Origin: Coriobacteriia bacterium
Lineage (GTDB): Bacteria > Actinomycetota > Coriobacteriia > Coriobacteriales > QAMH01
NCBI GenBank assembly: GCA_003149935.1
Contig: QAMH01000010.1
Location: forward strand, 124,001-188,000
DNA length: 64,000 bases
Direction: 5' to 3'
Part shown: piece after piece, positions 9,129 through 16,650 of the stretch
How the letters are laid out: the number at the start of each line of letters is the position of its first letter
How positions within the stretch are numbered: the stretch's first letter is position 1
The notes under the pieces: generated by a model
The model's input: the letters and a program-made list of their open reading frames with translations, nothing else
Databases searched by the model: none
Told to the model about the DNA's origin: nothing
Program-made: the position numbers and the translations under genes

Positions 9129-9181
9129 ATTCGTAACACCATTTATCCATGATAGTGTGCCGAATACGGAATTCGTAACAC
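9129..9181. promoter_or_regulatory. Direct repeat ATTCGTAACAC in the divergent promoter region
   Basis: The 11-mer ATTCGTAACAC occurs at 9129-9139 and 9171-9181, 42 bases apart (about four helical turns). It lies in the AT-rich gap between the divergent lic fusion gene and the FecBCD-type operon. It is a candidate regulator-binding pair; which gene it controls is not known. Confidence 0.35.
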
Positions 9182-9241
9182 TGCTACATCCGCATTGCTC
9201 TATCGTTAGCATCCACAACTTGGACAGAGAGGAGTCCTTCT

Positions 9242-10336
9242 GTGAAAGCCAAACGCCTGCTCATCGCCCTGTGCACCTGCATCGCGCTGCTGCTTGCCTT
9301 TGCCGGCTGCTCATCTGCAGCGTTTTCAGATTCTGATTCGACCCGCATCGTAACCGATGCTTATGGTCGTAACGTAACCATACCAGCTGATGTCCAGACC
9401 TGCGCCACCGTCGGTAGCGCCGCGCGTTTCGTCGCCTATGCCGGAGGCACCGACAAGCTCGTCGCCGTGACGGAGATGGATAAGCCGGCAACCCTGGCCC
9501 GTCCCTATACCGTGGCCTGGGAGCAAGTCCTGGCAGAGCTTCCCACGACTTCCAACGGCAATCATCTCATGGAGACAAGCGTAGATGGCGAAGCGCTACT
9601 TGAGCTCAAGCCCGATGTCATCATCTCGAGCCGCTCTGCCCAGGAATGCGACGAGCTGCAAAGCCAGCTCAACATCCCCGTCATCGGCATCAGCTATCAG
9701 GATCAAATGTTCACGGAGAACGTCTTCGAATCCATCCAAGTCGTCGGCGATGTCCTCGGCACCACCGAGCACGCGCAACAGGTCATCGACAAGATGAACG
9801 GCTGGCAGGCCGACCTCGATAGCCGCACCGCGAACATCCCCGATGCGGACAAGCCGAGCTGCTATGCCGGCGCCGTGAACTACAAGGGCGCCAAGAGCTT
9901 CGGCGGCACCTATGCCCAGTATCCGCCGTTCGTCGCCGCGCACATCGACAACGTTGCCGATGGGACGGTCGAATCCGGCTCCGTCGAGATCACGCTCGAG
10001 CAGCTTGGCGAGTGGAACCCGGATTTCATGTTCCTCAACGCCGGCAACATGGAGCTTATGAAGAAGGACTATGCTGATAACCAGGCGTTCTTCGACAATC
10101 TCACGGCCTTCCAGACGGACAATCTCTACACCCAGCCCTCCTACAACATGAACGGTACCAATATCGAGATTGCTATCTGCGATGCCTACTTCGATGCGGC
10201 CACCGTCTATCCCGATGCCTTCGCAGACGTCGACCTCGAGAACATGTACCGCGAGATCCTCGACACCATGCTCGGCACGAATTGCTATGACCAGCTGACG
10301 GCCGCCGGTCTCAGATTCGGCAAGATCAGCTTCTAG
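9242..10336 (+). CDS. FecB/BtuF-type substrate-binding lipoprotein of an ABC importer
   Basis: A 364-residue class III (cluster A-II) binding protein for a metal-chelate importer. It starts at a GTG preceded by AGAGAGGAG. The signal peptide ends in the lipobox AFAGC with Cys23. The mature part begins with DAYGRNVTIP, the standard first strand of iron-siderophore, haem, cobalamin and molybdate binders, and later has LELKPDVIISSRS. It is the first gene of a four-gene operon with permease, ATPase and methyltransferase. The ligand cannot be assigned; iron chelate, haem or corrinoid are all possible. Confidence 0.88.
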   Translation: MKAKRLLIALCTCIALLLAFAGCSSAAFSDSDSTRIVTDAYGRNVTIPADVQTCATVGSAARFVAYAGGTDKLVAVTEMDKPATLARPYTVAWEQVLAELPTTSNGNHLMETSVDGEALLELKPDVIISSRSAQECDELQSQLNIPVIGISYQDQMFTENVFESIQVVGDVLGTTEHAQQVIDKMNGWQADLDSRTANIPDADKPSCYAGAVNYKGAKSFGGTYAQYPPFVAAHIDNVADGTVESGSVEITLEQLGEWNPDFMFLNAGNMELMKKDYADNQAFFDNLTAFQTDNLYTQPSYNMNGTNIEIAICDAYFDAATVYPDAFADVDLENMYREILDTMLGTNCYDQLTAAGLRFGKISF

Positions 10337-10367
10337 CTTATCCGCACGTAACCGAGACGAGGCGAAG

Positions 10368-11462
10368 ATGAATCCCGAAGACCTGAAGATGGCACATGCC
10401 GCGCAGGCACCATCCTCATATCGCGAGCAATATCGCGGATACACAAGGTACAAGCGCCTTGTCATCGTGACGCTCGTCGTCATCCTTCTCGTGCTCGTCT
10501 TCGTCTCGATCATGCTCGGAACGGCGAGTCTCTCCCCTCTCGACGTGCTGGCCGCACTCTTCGGACAGGGCGACGAACACGCCCTCATCGTCGTGTGGAA
10601 CCTGCGCATGCCGAGAATACTCACCGCCATCGTTGGTGGCATAGCCCTTGCCCTCGCAGGCTGCGCGTTTCAGAGCGTGCTGCGCAACCCCCTCGCTTCC
10701 GCGAGCACGCTTGGTATCTCCCAGGGAGCGGCTTTTGGCGCCTCCATCGCCATCATCGTCCTGGGTGTCGGATCGTCAAGCGTGGCCTATGAGGGCCTGG
10801 GGGCCAGCAACCCCTATCTCACCGTCGTCTGCGCCTTCCTCGGCGCCATGGCCTCGACCATCGCCATCCTCGCGCTCTCGCGCTTTCGCGACATGACGCC
10901 CGAGAGCATCGTGCTTGCCGGCGTGGCCCTTTCGGCGCTGTTCACGGGCGCGACAGCCCTCATCCAGTACTTCGCCGAGGATACGCAGGTTGCCGCCGTC
11001 GTCTTCTGGACTTTCGGTGACCTCGGACGCGCCTCGTATCGCGAAATCGCCATCATGGCCGTCATCGCCGCGGCCAGCTTCGTCTTTTTCTATTGCAACC
11101 GTTGGAATTTCAACGCAATGGAGTCGGGTGAGGGCACGGCCCATGGCCTGGGACTCAACGTACGGCGCACACGTTTACTCGGCATGATAGTCGGTGCCTT
11201 TGCCGCATCATCGGTCATCGCGTTTTGCGGCACCATCAACTTCATCGGCCTCGTCGCCCCGCACATTATGCGACGCTTCATCGGCAGCGATTACCGCTAT
11301 CTGCTCGTCGCCTCGGCGCTTGCCGGCGCAGGCATCCTGTTGCTTTCCGACATCATCGCACGCATGGCACTCGTCGGCGTCGTGTTGCCCATCAGCGCCA
11401 TCACCTCCTTCGTGGGCGCGCCCCTCTTCCTGTACCTGCTCATGAGGGGAGCGCACCGATGA
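10368..11462 (+). CDS. FecCD-family ABC importer permease
   Basis: A 364-residue membrane protein with the FecCD signatures NLRMPRILTAIVGG, LAGCAFQSVLRNPLASASTLGISQGAAFG and GTINFIGLVAPHIMRRFIG (read in pieces). The N-terminal ~25 residues are a short cytoplasmic lead before the first helix. About ten helices are expected, forming a homodimeric channel with the ATPase below. It lies 31 bases after the binding-protein gene, and its TGA overlaps the next ATG. Confidence 0.93.
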   Translation: MNPEDLKMAHAAQAPSSYREQYRGYTRYKRLVIVTLVVILLVLVFVSIMLGTASLSPLDVLAALFGQGDEHALIVVWNLRMPRILTAIVGGIALALAGCAFQSVLRNPLASASTLGISQGAAFGASIAIIVLGVGSSSVAYEGLGASNPYLTVVCAFLGAMASTIAILALSRFRDMTPESIVLAGVALSALFTGATALIQYFAEDTQVAAVVFWTFGDLGRASYREIAIMAVIAAASFVFFYCNRWNFNAMESGEGTAHGLGLNVRRTRLLGMIVGAFAASSVIAFCGTINFIGLVAPHIMRRFIGSDYRYLLVASALAGAGILLLSDIIARMALVGVVLPISAITSFVGAPLFLYLLMRGAHR

Positions 11463-12262
11463 GCATGGATACGCACATAGCCCGCGGCACCGTCCTCGAA
11501 GCCAACGAAATCGCCTTCGCATACCCTGGCTCCGGCCAGACCCTCGAGAAGGTGAGCGCACAGATACTACCCGGGTCGTTTCTCGCCATACTTGGCGTCA
11601 ACGGCTGTGGCAAGACAACGCTGCTCTCCTGTCTCGACGACATCATTCGCCCACAACGTGGCACCGTCACGCTGGCTGGTGAGGATATCGCCAGCTACAC
11701 CCGCGAAGAGCGCGCGCGCAAGATCGCACTCGTCGCCCAGCACTCCCATGCGCATGGCGTCACCGTCTACGATGCGCTTTTGCTCGGCAGGAAGCCCCAC
11801 ATCAAGGCCGCGCCTAGCGAAGAGGACTTCACCATCGTCGACCGCGTCATCGACGAGCTAGGCCTCGGGCCGCTCGCCCTGCGCTACCTGGACGAGCTCT
11901 CGGGCGGCGAGCACCAGAAGGTCGTCATCGGACGCGCGCTCGTGCAGGAAACCGATGTCCTGCTGCTCGACGAGCCGACAAACAACCTCGACATGGCAAA
12001 TCAGGTCGAGGTCATGCACCTTGTCAGAAACGCCGCCCACGAGCACGACATCGCATGCGCGGCCGTCATGCACGACATAAACCTCGCCCTGCGCTACTGC
12101 GACCGTTTCTGCCTGCTCAAGGATGGCAAGGTGCTCGCAAGTGGAGGTCCCGAGGTGATGACCAAGGAGACGATCGAGGACGTCTACGACGTGCCCGTCG
12201 AGCTAGTCGCCCACGGCGACGGCTTCCTCGTCGTGCCACTGGATAAGGGGATGATGTCATGA
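11459..12262 (+). CDS. FepC/BtuD-type ABC importer ATP-binding protein
   Basis: A 267-residue ATPase. Walker A is GVNGCGKTT, the signature is LSGGEHQKV, and Walker B is VLLLDEPTNNLD with the switch His in a VMHDINLALRYC segment, all typical for siderophore/B12 importers. The ATG at 11459 overlaps the permease stop (ATGA) and has GAGGGGA about 9 bases upstream. It powers the importer formed with the two preceding genes. A methyltransferase gene overlaps its 3' end by 4 bases. Confidence 0.93.
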   Translation: MSMDTHIARGTVLEANEIAFAYPGSGQTLEKVSAQILPGSFLAILGVNGCGKTTLLSCLDDIIRPQRGTVTLAGEDIASYTREERARKIALVAQHSHAHGVTVYDALLLGRKPHIKAAPSEEDFTIVDRVIDELGLGPLALRYLDELSGGEHQKVVIGRALVQETDVLLLDEPTNNLDMANQVEVMHLVRNAAHEHDIACAAVMHDINLALRYCDRFCLLKDGKVLASGGPEVMTKETIEDVYDVPVELVAHGDGFLVVPLDKGMMS

Positions 12263-12852
12263 GCATCGGCAAGATCGGCGTCTACTTCGACGAGCGCGCC
12301 GCGAACTGGAACGAACAGGCCGAGCCAGCCGGAACCAAGCACCTCATGATTGCCCAACTCGCTGGCGTCCACGAAGGTTCGCGCGTGCTCGATGTCGGCT
12401 GCGGCACGGGCATCATGGAACGCGCCTATCTCGAGCTGGGGGCATCGTCCATCGTGGCCCTCGACCTTTCGGAGAAGATGCTCGACTGCGCCCGCGACAC
12501 CTTTGCGGCCGTTCCCGAAGAACGCCTGCGCTTCGAATGCCGCGACATCCTCGACTACACGAGCGACGGGCTCTTCGACACGGTGGTCATCTACAACGCC
12601 TATCCGCATATCCTCGACAAGGAAGCGCTCGTCGAAGCGACCGCATCCCTGCTCGTGCCCGGTGGAAGATTCCTCGTCGCGCACGGCATGAGCCGCGCCA
12701 CACTCAACGCACATCACGCCAACGTGCCACATGACGTCACGAGCGACCTGCTTCCCGCCCGCGAGGCGCTGCGTATCTGGCAAGGCGCGTTCGATATCGA
12801 CATGGTCGCCGACACGCCATTCACGTACTTCTTCGGCGGTTCGAGACAATAA
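12259..12852 (+). CDS. Class I SAM-dependent methyltransferase
   Basis: A 197-residue methyltransferase with motif I VLDVGCGTG and the acidic end of strand 2, VALDLSEKM. It overlaps the ATPase gene by 4 bases (ATGA), so it is translationally coupled to the importer. A methyltransferase placed with a FecBCD-type importer suggests modification or release of the imported chelate, or of a chelator made in the cell. That role is inference from position. The gene ends 11 bases before a large hairpin element. Confidence 0.85.
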   Translation: MSIGKIGVYFDERAANWNEQAEPAGTKHLMIAQLAGVHEGSRVLDVGCGTGIMERAYLELGASSIVALDLSEKMLDCARDTFAAVPEERLRFECRDILDYTSDGLFDTVVIYNAYPHILDKEALVEATASLLVPGGRFLVAHGMSRATLNAHHANVPHDVTSDLLPAREALRIWQGAFDIDMVADTPFTYFFGGSRQ

Positions 12853-12863
12853 TTACTTCACCG

Positions 12864-13032
12864 GCGCAGGACGGGCATCCGCACGGGCTTGCTCTCACAC
12901 CCGGCCCGTGATGGGGGCGATGCTGCTGCGGAACTCGCACGCATAGTTCGCGTGCTCAAACAGTCCTCGCAAGATCGCATCGCCCCCATCGCGGGTCTGT
13001 TCGAGATGCCCGTTCGGATGTCCGTCCTGCGC
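12864..13032 (-). ncRNA. Extended hairpin element, copy B (3' of corA)
   Basis: Immediately after the corA stop codon (minus strand) the RNA can fold into a long interrupted hairpin. The outer arms 12864-12881 and 13015-13032 are complementary over 18 bases with one G-U. Inner arms ending GATGGGGGCGATG/CATCGCCCCCATC give another ~18 pairs. The apex, 12922-12978 read on the minus strand, starts GCGATCTTGCGAGGACTGT and ends GCGAGTTCCGCAGCAGC. The same 57-nt apex occurs at 24877-24933 with unrelated outer stems. No T-run follows. It could act as a 3'-UTR element for corA or an independent structured RNA; the family was not recognised. Confidence 0.6.
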
Positions 13033-13982
13033 TACCTCCTCCAGCGCAACAGCACGACGACGGCAACGGCCGCCAGGGCGACCGAGAGCAGCATGGGAAA
13101 CACCCACGAATCGCTCATGGGCAGCAGGTTGGTGTTCATACCGTAGAAGCTGAATACCACGGTCGGAATCGATAGCAGAAGCGTGATGGTGGTGAGCACG
13201 CCCATGGAGGCATTGACGTTGTTGCTGACGACTCCCGAGAAGGCATCCATCGCCCTGGTGATGACATCGGTGTAAATCGAGCACATCTCGGATGCCTGCC
13301 GATACTCGACGATCACGTCATTGAGCAGCTCTTCGTCCTCCTCGAAAAGCTTCACGAACTGCCCGTTCTTGATGGCCTGAAGCGTGGGAGCGGAACTCTT
13401 GAGGGACGTCGACATGTAGAGCAGCGACTTCTCGATACCCAGCATGCTCATAAGCCCCTCGTTGTTCTGCTTCTTTCGCATCTTGCGTTCGAGGGCCATG
13501 GTCTGCTTCTCGAGCACGCGCAGGGCATCGATGTAGCTTTGCGACACCTCGAGAAGAACATCGAGCAGAAAACGCGTGCGCTTGCCCGTGGCGATGGGTA
13601 ATTTCCTGTCATTCTTGAGCTTTTCCACGATGGAGCACGGGGCATTGGTCAAAGTGACCACGACACTCGGATTCTCGATGAGGAGAATGGAGATGGGCTG
13701 GGTATCGAACTGCTCGAGATTCGGATTCGCCTTGTCATCCAAATCCTCGGCAGCGGGATAGTCGACGACGACAAGCGCCTGGCTGGCATCCTCGTTCTTG
13801 TCGATACGCGAAATCTCGTCGCGGTCGAGCATGGCATCGATGAAATCGCCATCTATGCCCAGGTTATCGGCGAGCCATTTAACCTCCTGGCTGCTGGGAA
13901 CGCACGCATTGACCCAGCAACCGGACTCGACCGCATCAAGGCGCCTGAGCGTGCCATCATCTGTCTTCAGTATCTCGATCAT
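13032..13982 (-). CDS. CorA family magnesium/divalent cation channel
   Basis: A 316-residue protein with the long cytoplasmic N-terminal domain and two C-terminal helices of CorA. The ion-selectivity motif GMN is present in FYGMNTN, between the pore helix and the second helix. The ATG at 13982 has GGGAG 7 bases upstream. It is the last of a run of collinear minus-strand genes that begins with the TetR gene, 27 bases after the flavodoxin lipoprotein gene. A large structured element begins at its stop codon. The periplasmic loop motif differs from the E. coli form, as in many Gram-positive members. Confidence 0.92.
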   Translation of the reverse strand: MIEILKTDDGTLRRLDAVESGCWVNACVPSSQEVKWLADNLGIDGDFIDAMLDRDEISRIDKNEDASQALVVVDYPAAEDLDDKANPNLEQFDTQPISILLIENPSVVVTLTNAPCSIVEKLKNDRKLPIATGKRTRFLLDVLLEVSQSYIDALRVLEKQTMALERKMRKKQNNEGLMSMLGIEKSLLYMSTSLKSSAPTLQAIKNGQFVKLFEEDEELLNDVIVEYRQASEMCSIYTDVITRAMDAFSGVVSNNVNASMGVLTTITLLLSIPTVVFSFYGMNTNLLPMSDSWVFPMLLSVALAAVAVVVLLRWRR

Positions 13983-14009
13983 GACACGCTCCCTTCCCTC
14001 GATCTTGCC

Positions 14010-14645
14010 TTACAGGTTCTGGTTCTCAAGACCAAGGTCGTCGATCCACTGACGCACCTCATCACTATTCACATCGGACGGGAAGCGCATGCCGCCCATC
14101 CACTCCCCGCCCTTGGCAAGGTCTGCGAGGTTCTGGGCGCTGTCGCCGATATCGGACGAGGCCGAGGTACAAAACGGAATGACGGTCTTGCCGGTGAAGT
14201 CATTGGCCTTGACAAAACTGGCAACGGGATAGGCCGCCTGACCCCACCAGATGGGATAGCCGATAATGACCGTCTCGTAGGAATCCCAGTTATCGGGCGT
14301 GTCCTGAAGAAGGGCGACATCTTGGAGGGCAGGGTCGGAGTGCTCCTTGGAAACGCGGCTGTTCTCGTCGGTCCAGGCGAGGTCCTCGGTGGAATACGGC
14401 TGCTCGGGCATGATGGCAGAGACGTCCATGTCGTTTTCGTTCACGATGACCTCGGCGACCTTGGCCGTGTTGCCCGTGGCCGAGTAATAGACGACGAGCG
14501 TCTTGTTTGCCTCATCCGATGACGCGGCACTCGATGATGCCGTGCCGCTCGATGCGCCCTGGCCGCATGCGGTGATGCAAAGCGCCGCGCTCGCCATGAG
14601 CAGCGCGCCGAGCGCGAGAACGAGCGCTTTCCTCATTGGCTTCAT
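14010..14645 (-). CDS. Exported lipoprotein flavodoxin
   Basis: A 211-residue protein with a lipoprotein signal (lipobox ITAC, Cys27), a Ser/Ala linker and a complete flavodoxin-like domain: LVVYYSATGNTA phosphate loop, IIGYPIWWGQ FMN-contact loop and VIPFCTSASS. The start at 14645 has AAGGAG 6 bases upstream and overlaps the NrfD-like stop by 4 bases. Flavodoxins usually carry electrons in the cytoplasm; this one would sit on the outer face of the membrane. Its overlap with an exported molybdoenzyme operon suggests it takes part in the same electron chain. That role is inference. Confidence 0.85.
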   Translation of the reverse strand: MKPMRKALVLALGALLMASAALCITACGQGASSGTASSSAASSDEANKTLVVYYSATGNTAKVAEVIVNENDMDVSAIMPEQPYSTEDLAWTDENSRVSKEHSDPALQDVALLQDTPDNWDSYETVIIGYPIWWGQAAYPVASFVKANDFTGKTVIPFCTSASSDIGDSAQNLADLAKGGEWMGGMRFPSDVNSDEVRQWIDDLGLENQNL

Positions 14646-15970
14646 TGGGACTTCTCCTTCTTGTCAGTGGCGACGGCCTCCTTGACGGCGACCTTGTCGA
14701 CGATGCCTCCATCAATCGGCTCGTCATCAATCTCGTCAACTACGACGGCTTCATCGGATGCGACAGCATGCGATGCATCGAACGTTTGGGCGCTCGTCGT
14801 CGAGACGGGTTTGTCTATCCTGCCGACGAACCAAGTCCCCACGAGAAAAACGGCCAGCGCAACGCCGAGAGGCAACAGCATACTCGCCCACTCGAAGAAG
14901 TTGGGGATATAGCCCTGCGCAATCTCGAAGGCATTACCCGTATGATCGTAGAGACCTGTTGAGGCAGGTAGCGGCCAGCTCGGTGAGGGCTCGTTGGAAA
15001 GCGGCACATAGAGCGTGGGGCTGGCAAATGCCGGATATAGCAGCATGAGGCGATGGAAGAACATGCCGACGACAACCAGTACGCCGCCGATGAGCATGTT
15101 CTTGGTGGGATCGTTCTTGCCTCGAAGCAGCACGAAGACCGCCGCCAGGGGCAAGCCGAGCTCAAGCGCGTAGAACAGCCAAACGCTGCCCAGCGCCGCG
15201 AGCGCCCCACCATCTGCCGCGCTTCCGCCGAAGCAGACGATCAGCAGCTCGATAACGGCAAGCGCCAGGTGAATGATGATCGCCACCGCGAGCAGGAAGC
15301 TCAGGTCGTGCAATGCCTCGGGTTTGAACTCGTCATGTCTGAGCGCGCAGATGATGACCGCGACGGCAAGGCCGCATACGACGGCGACCACGATGAAATC
15401 GATGGGCATGATGAAGCTATGCCACCAGATGCGTGCCTCCATGAGCGCGAAGAGCAGGCCCTCGACAAGCTGCAGCGCAAACGCACTGATGAGACCCAAG
15501 ACCATCCAGAACTTGAGCAGCTTGCTCTGTCGTGCGACGGCAATGAGGTTGATGATGGCGATAACGATGAACACCGTGAGGGCGATCATGTCCCAGGTAA
15601 GCGGAGACGTAGGATTGGGCCCCATGAGCATCGCCATGATGTGCGCCGGATGTCCCAGGTCGATGAGAATCGCCACGCCTGCGCCGATGGCGCCGGCAAG
15701 GGCCACGACCTGCGCGGTCTTGACATAGGGCATGAGATCATGCCGGTTGCCGAGGACGATGTAGCAGGCAACAAACTGGCTACCTGCACCAAAGCCGACA
15801 AGGAAGGCGAAAACCGCGATCATGAGGCCCCAGGCGAAGGTATTGCTCATGCCCGAGCCAACGAGAAGGCCCATGGTGAGCTGGCAAATCCATGCCGCGC
15901 AACCGACCGCGATGAAGACGACGGTCAGAATGATGGGCCATTTCTTTGCGTGTTGAACGTTCTGTGTCAT
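14642..15970 (-). CDS. NrfD/PsrC-like membrane subunit of molybdoenzyme
   Basis: A 442-residue polytopic membrane protein of the NrfD/PsrC family, the quinone-interacting anchor of molybdopterin reductases. The start at 15970 (MTQNVQHAKK) lies 2 bases after the FeS-subunit stop, with GGGGGAG upstream; the open frame extends further only as read-through. About 9-10 helices are visible, with a short IDLGHPAHI segment in the conserved part and a charged, acidic C-terminal tail of ~55 residues. It would pass electrons between menaquinol and the FeS subunit. Confidence 0.9.
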   Translation of the reverse strand: MTQNVQHAKKWPIILTVVFIAVGCAAWICQLTMGLLVGSGMSNTFAWGLMIAVFAFLVGFGAGSQFVACYIVLGNRHDLMPYVKTAQVVALAGAIGAGVAILIDLGHPAHIMAMLMGPNPTSPLTWDMIALTVFIVIAIINLIAVARQSKLLKFWMVLGLISAFALQLVEGLLFALMEARIWWHSFIMPIDFIVVAVVCGLAVAVIICALRHDEFKPEALHDLSFLLAVAIIIHLALAVIELLIVCFGGSAADGGALAALGSVWLFYALELGLPLAAVFVLLRGKNDPTKNMLIGGVLVVVGMFFHRLMLLYPAFASPTLYVPLSNEPSPSWPLPASTGLYDHTGNAFEIAQGYIPNFFEWASMLLPLGVALAVFLVGTWFVGRIDKPVSTTSAQTFDASHAVASDEAVVVDEIDDEPIDGGIVDKVAVKEAVATDKKEKSQ

Positions 15971-15972
15971 GG

Positions 15973-16650
15973 CTACTCCCCCTCTCCGCGCTTGGAAGGC
16001 AGGTAATACACCTTGGGCTTGGTGCCATGTGACTCGCCGAGCACGAGCCATTCGCGCCCGGACATGTACTGCGAAATCTCGGAATCCGCATCCTCGATGT
16101 CACCGAAGATGCGTGCGTTTGCCGGGCAGCCCGTGCAGCACGCAGGAGTGCCGCCTTGGTTGGTGTACTGAACGCAGAACGTGCATTTCTCGACCACGCC
16201 TTCGGGCCGTACTGGCGTGTAGACGAGATGCCCGTCCTGGCGATAATCCTCCGGATACCCCCAGCGATATTCGCCGTCAATGCCCTCGACGCCATCGGGC
16301 TTGCTCCAGTTGAACTGGCGCACCTCGTAGGGACATGCCGTGATGCAGTAGCGGCAGCCGATGCACTTCTCGTAGTCGACCAGCACGGTACCCGTGTCGT
16401 CGGTGTAGGTGGCGCCCGTCGGGCACACCTGCTGGCAGGGAGCGTTTTCGCAGTGCTGGCAGCTGATAGGCAGAAACTCCATACGAGGCATGCCATCCAC
16501 GATCACCGAGGTACCGTACTCGGGAGCACCCGGTGCAAAGACGCGGTTCCACCAGATGCCGCGGGGTTCTGCGTTGTGATCCTTGCAGATGACCGCGCAA
16601 GTCCTGCATCCAATGCAGCGGTCAAGGTCTATGGCCATTGCGTATCTCAT
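15973..16650 (-). CDS. Four-cluster ferredoxin subunit of molybdoenzyme (DmsB/NrfC-like)
   Basis: A 225-residue electron-transfer subunit with four cysteine groups: CIGCRTCAVIC, CQHCENAPCQQVC, CTFCVQY...CCTGC and CIGCRYCITAC. This is the pattern of DmsB, PsrB and NrfC, holding four [4Fe-4S] clusters. Its ATG overlaps the stop of the catalytic-subunit gene by 4 bases, and the NrfD gene follows 2 bases after its stop. It links the membrane anchor to the molybdenum site. Confidence 0.94.
   Translation of the reverse strand: MRYAMAIDLDRCIGCRTCAVICKDHNAEPRGIWWNRVFAPGAPEYGTSVIVDGMPRMEFLPISCQHCENAPCQQVCPTGATYTDDTGTVLVDYEKCIGCRYCITACPYEVRQFNWSKPDGVEGIDGEYRWGYPEDYRQDGHLVYTPVRPEGVVEKCTFCVQYTNQGGTPACCTGCPANARIFGDIEDADSEISQYMSGREWLVLGESHGTKPKVYYLPSKRGEGE

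Noticed and set aside
9242..12852. Recent duplication of the 46.7-49.7 kb importer
   Set aside because: Both are FecBCD-type but the proteins differ throughout and gene order differs (binding protein first versus last), so they look independent.
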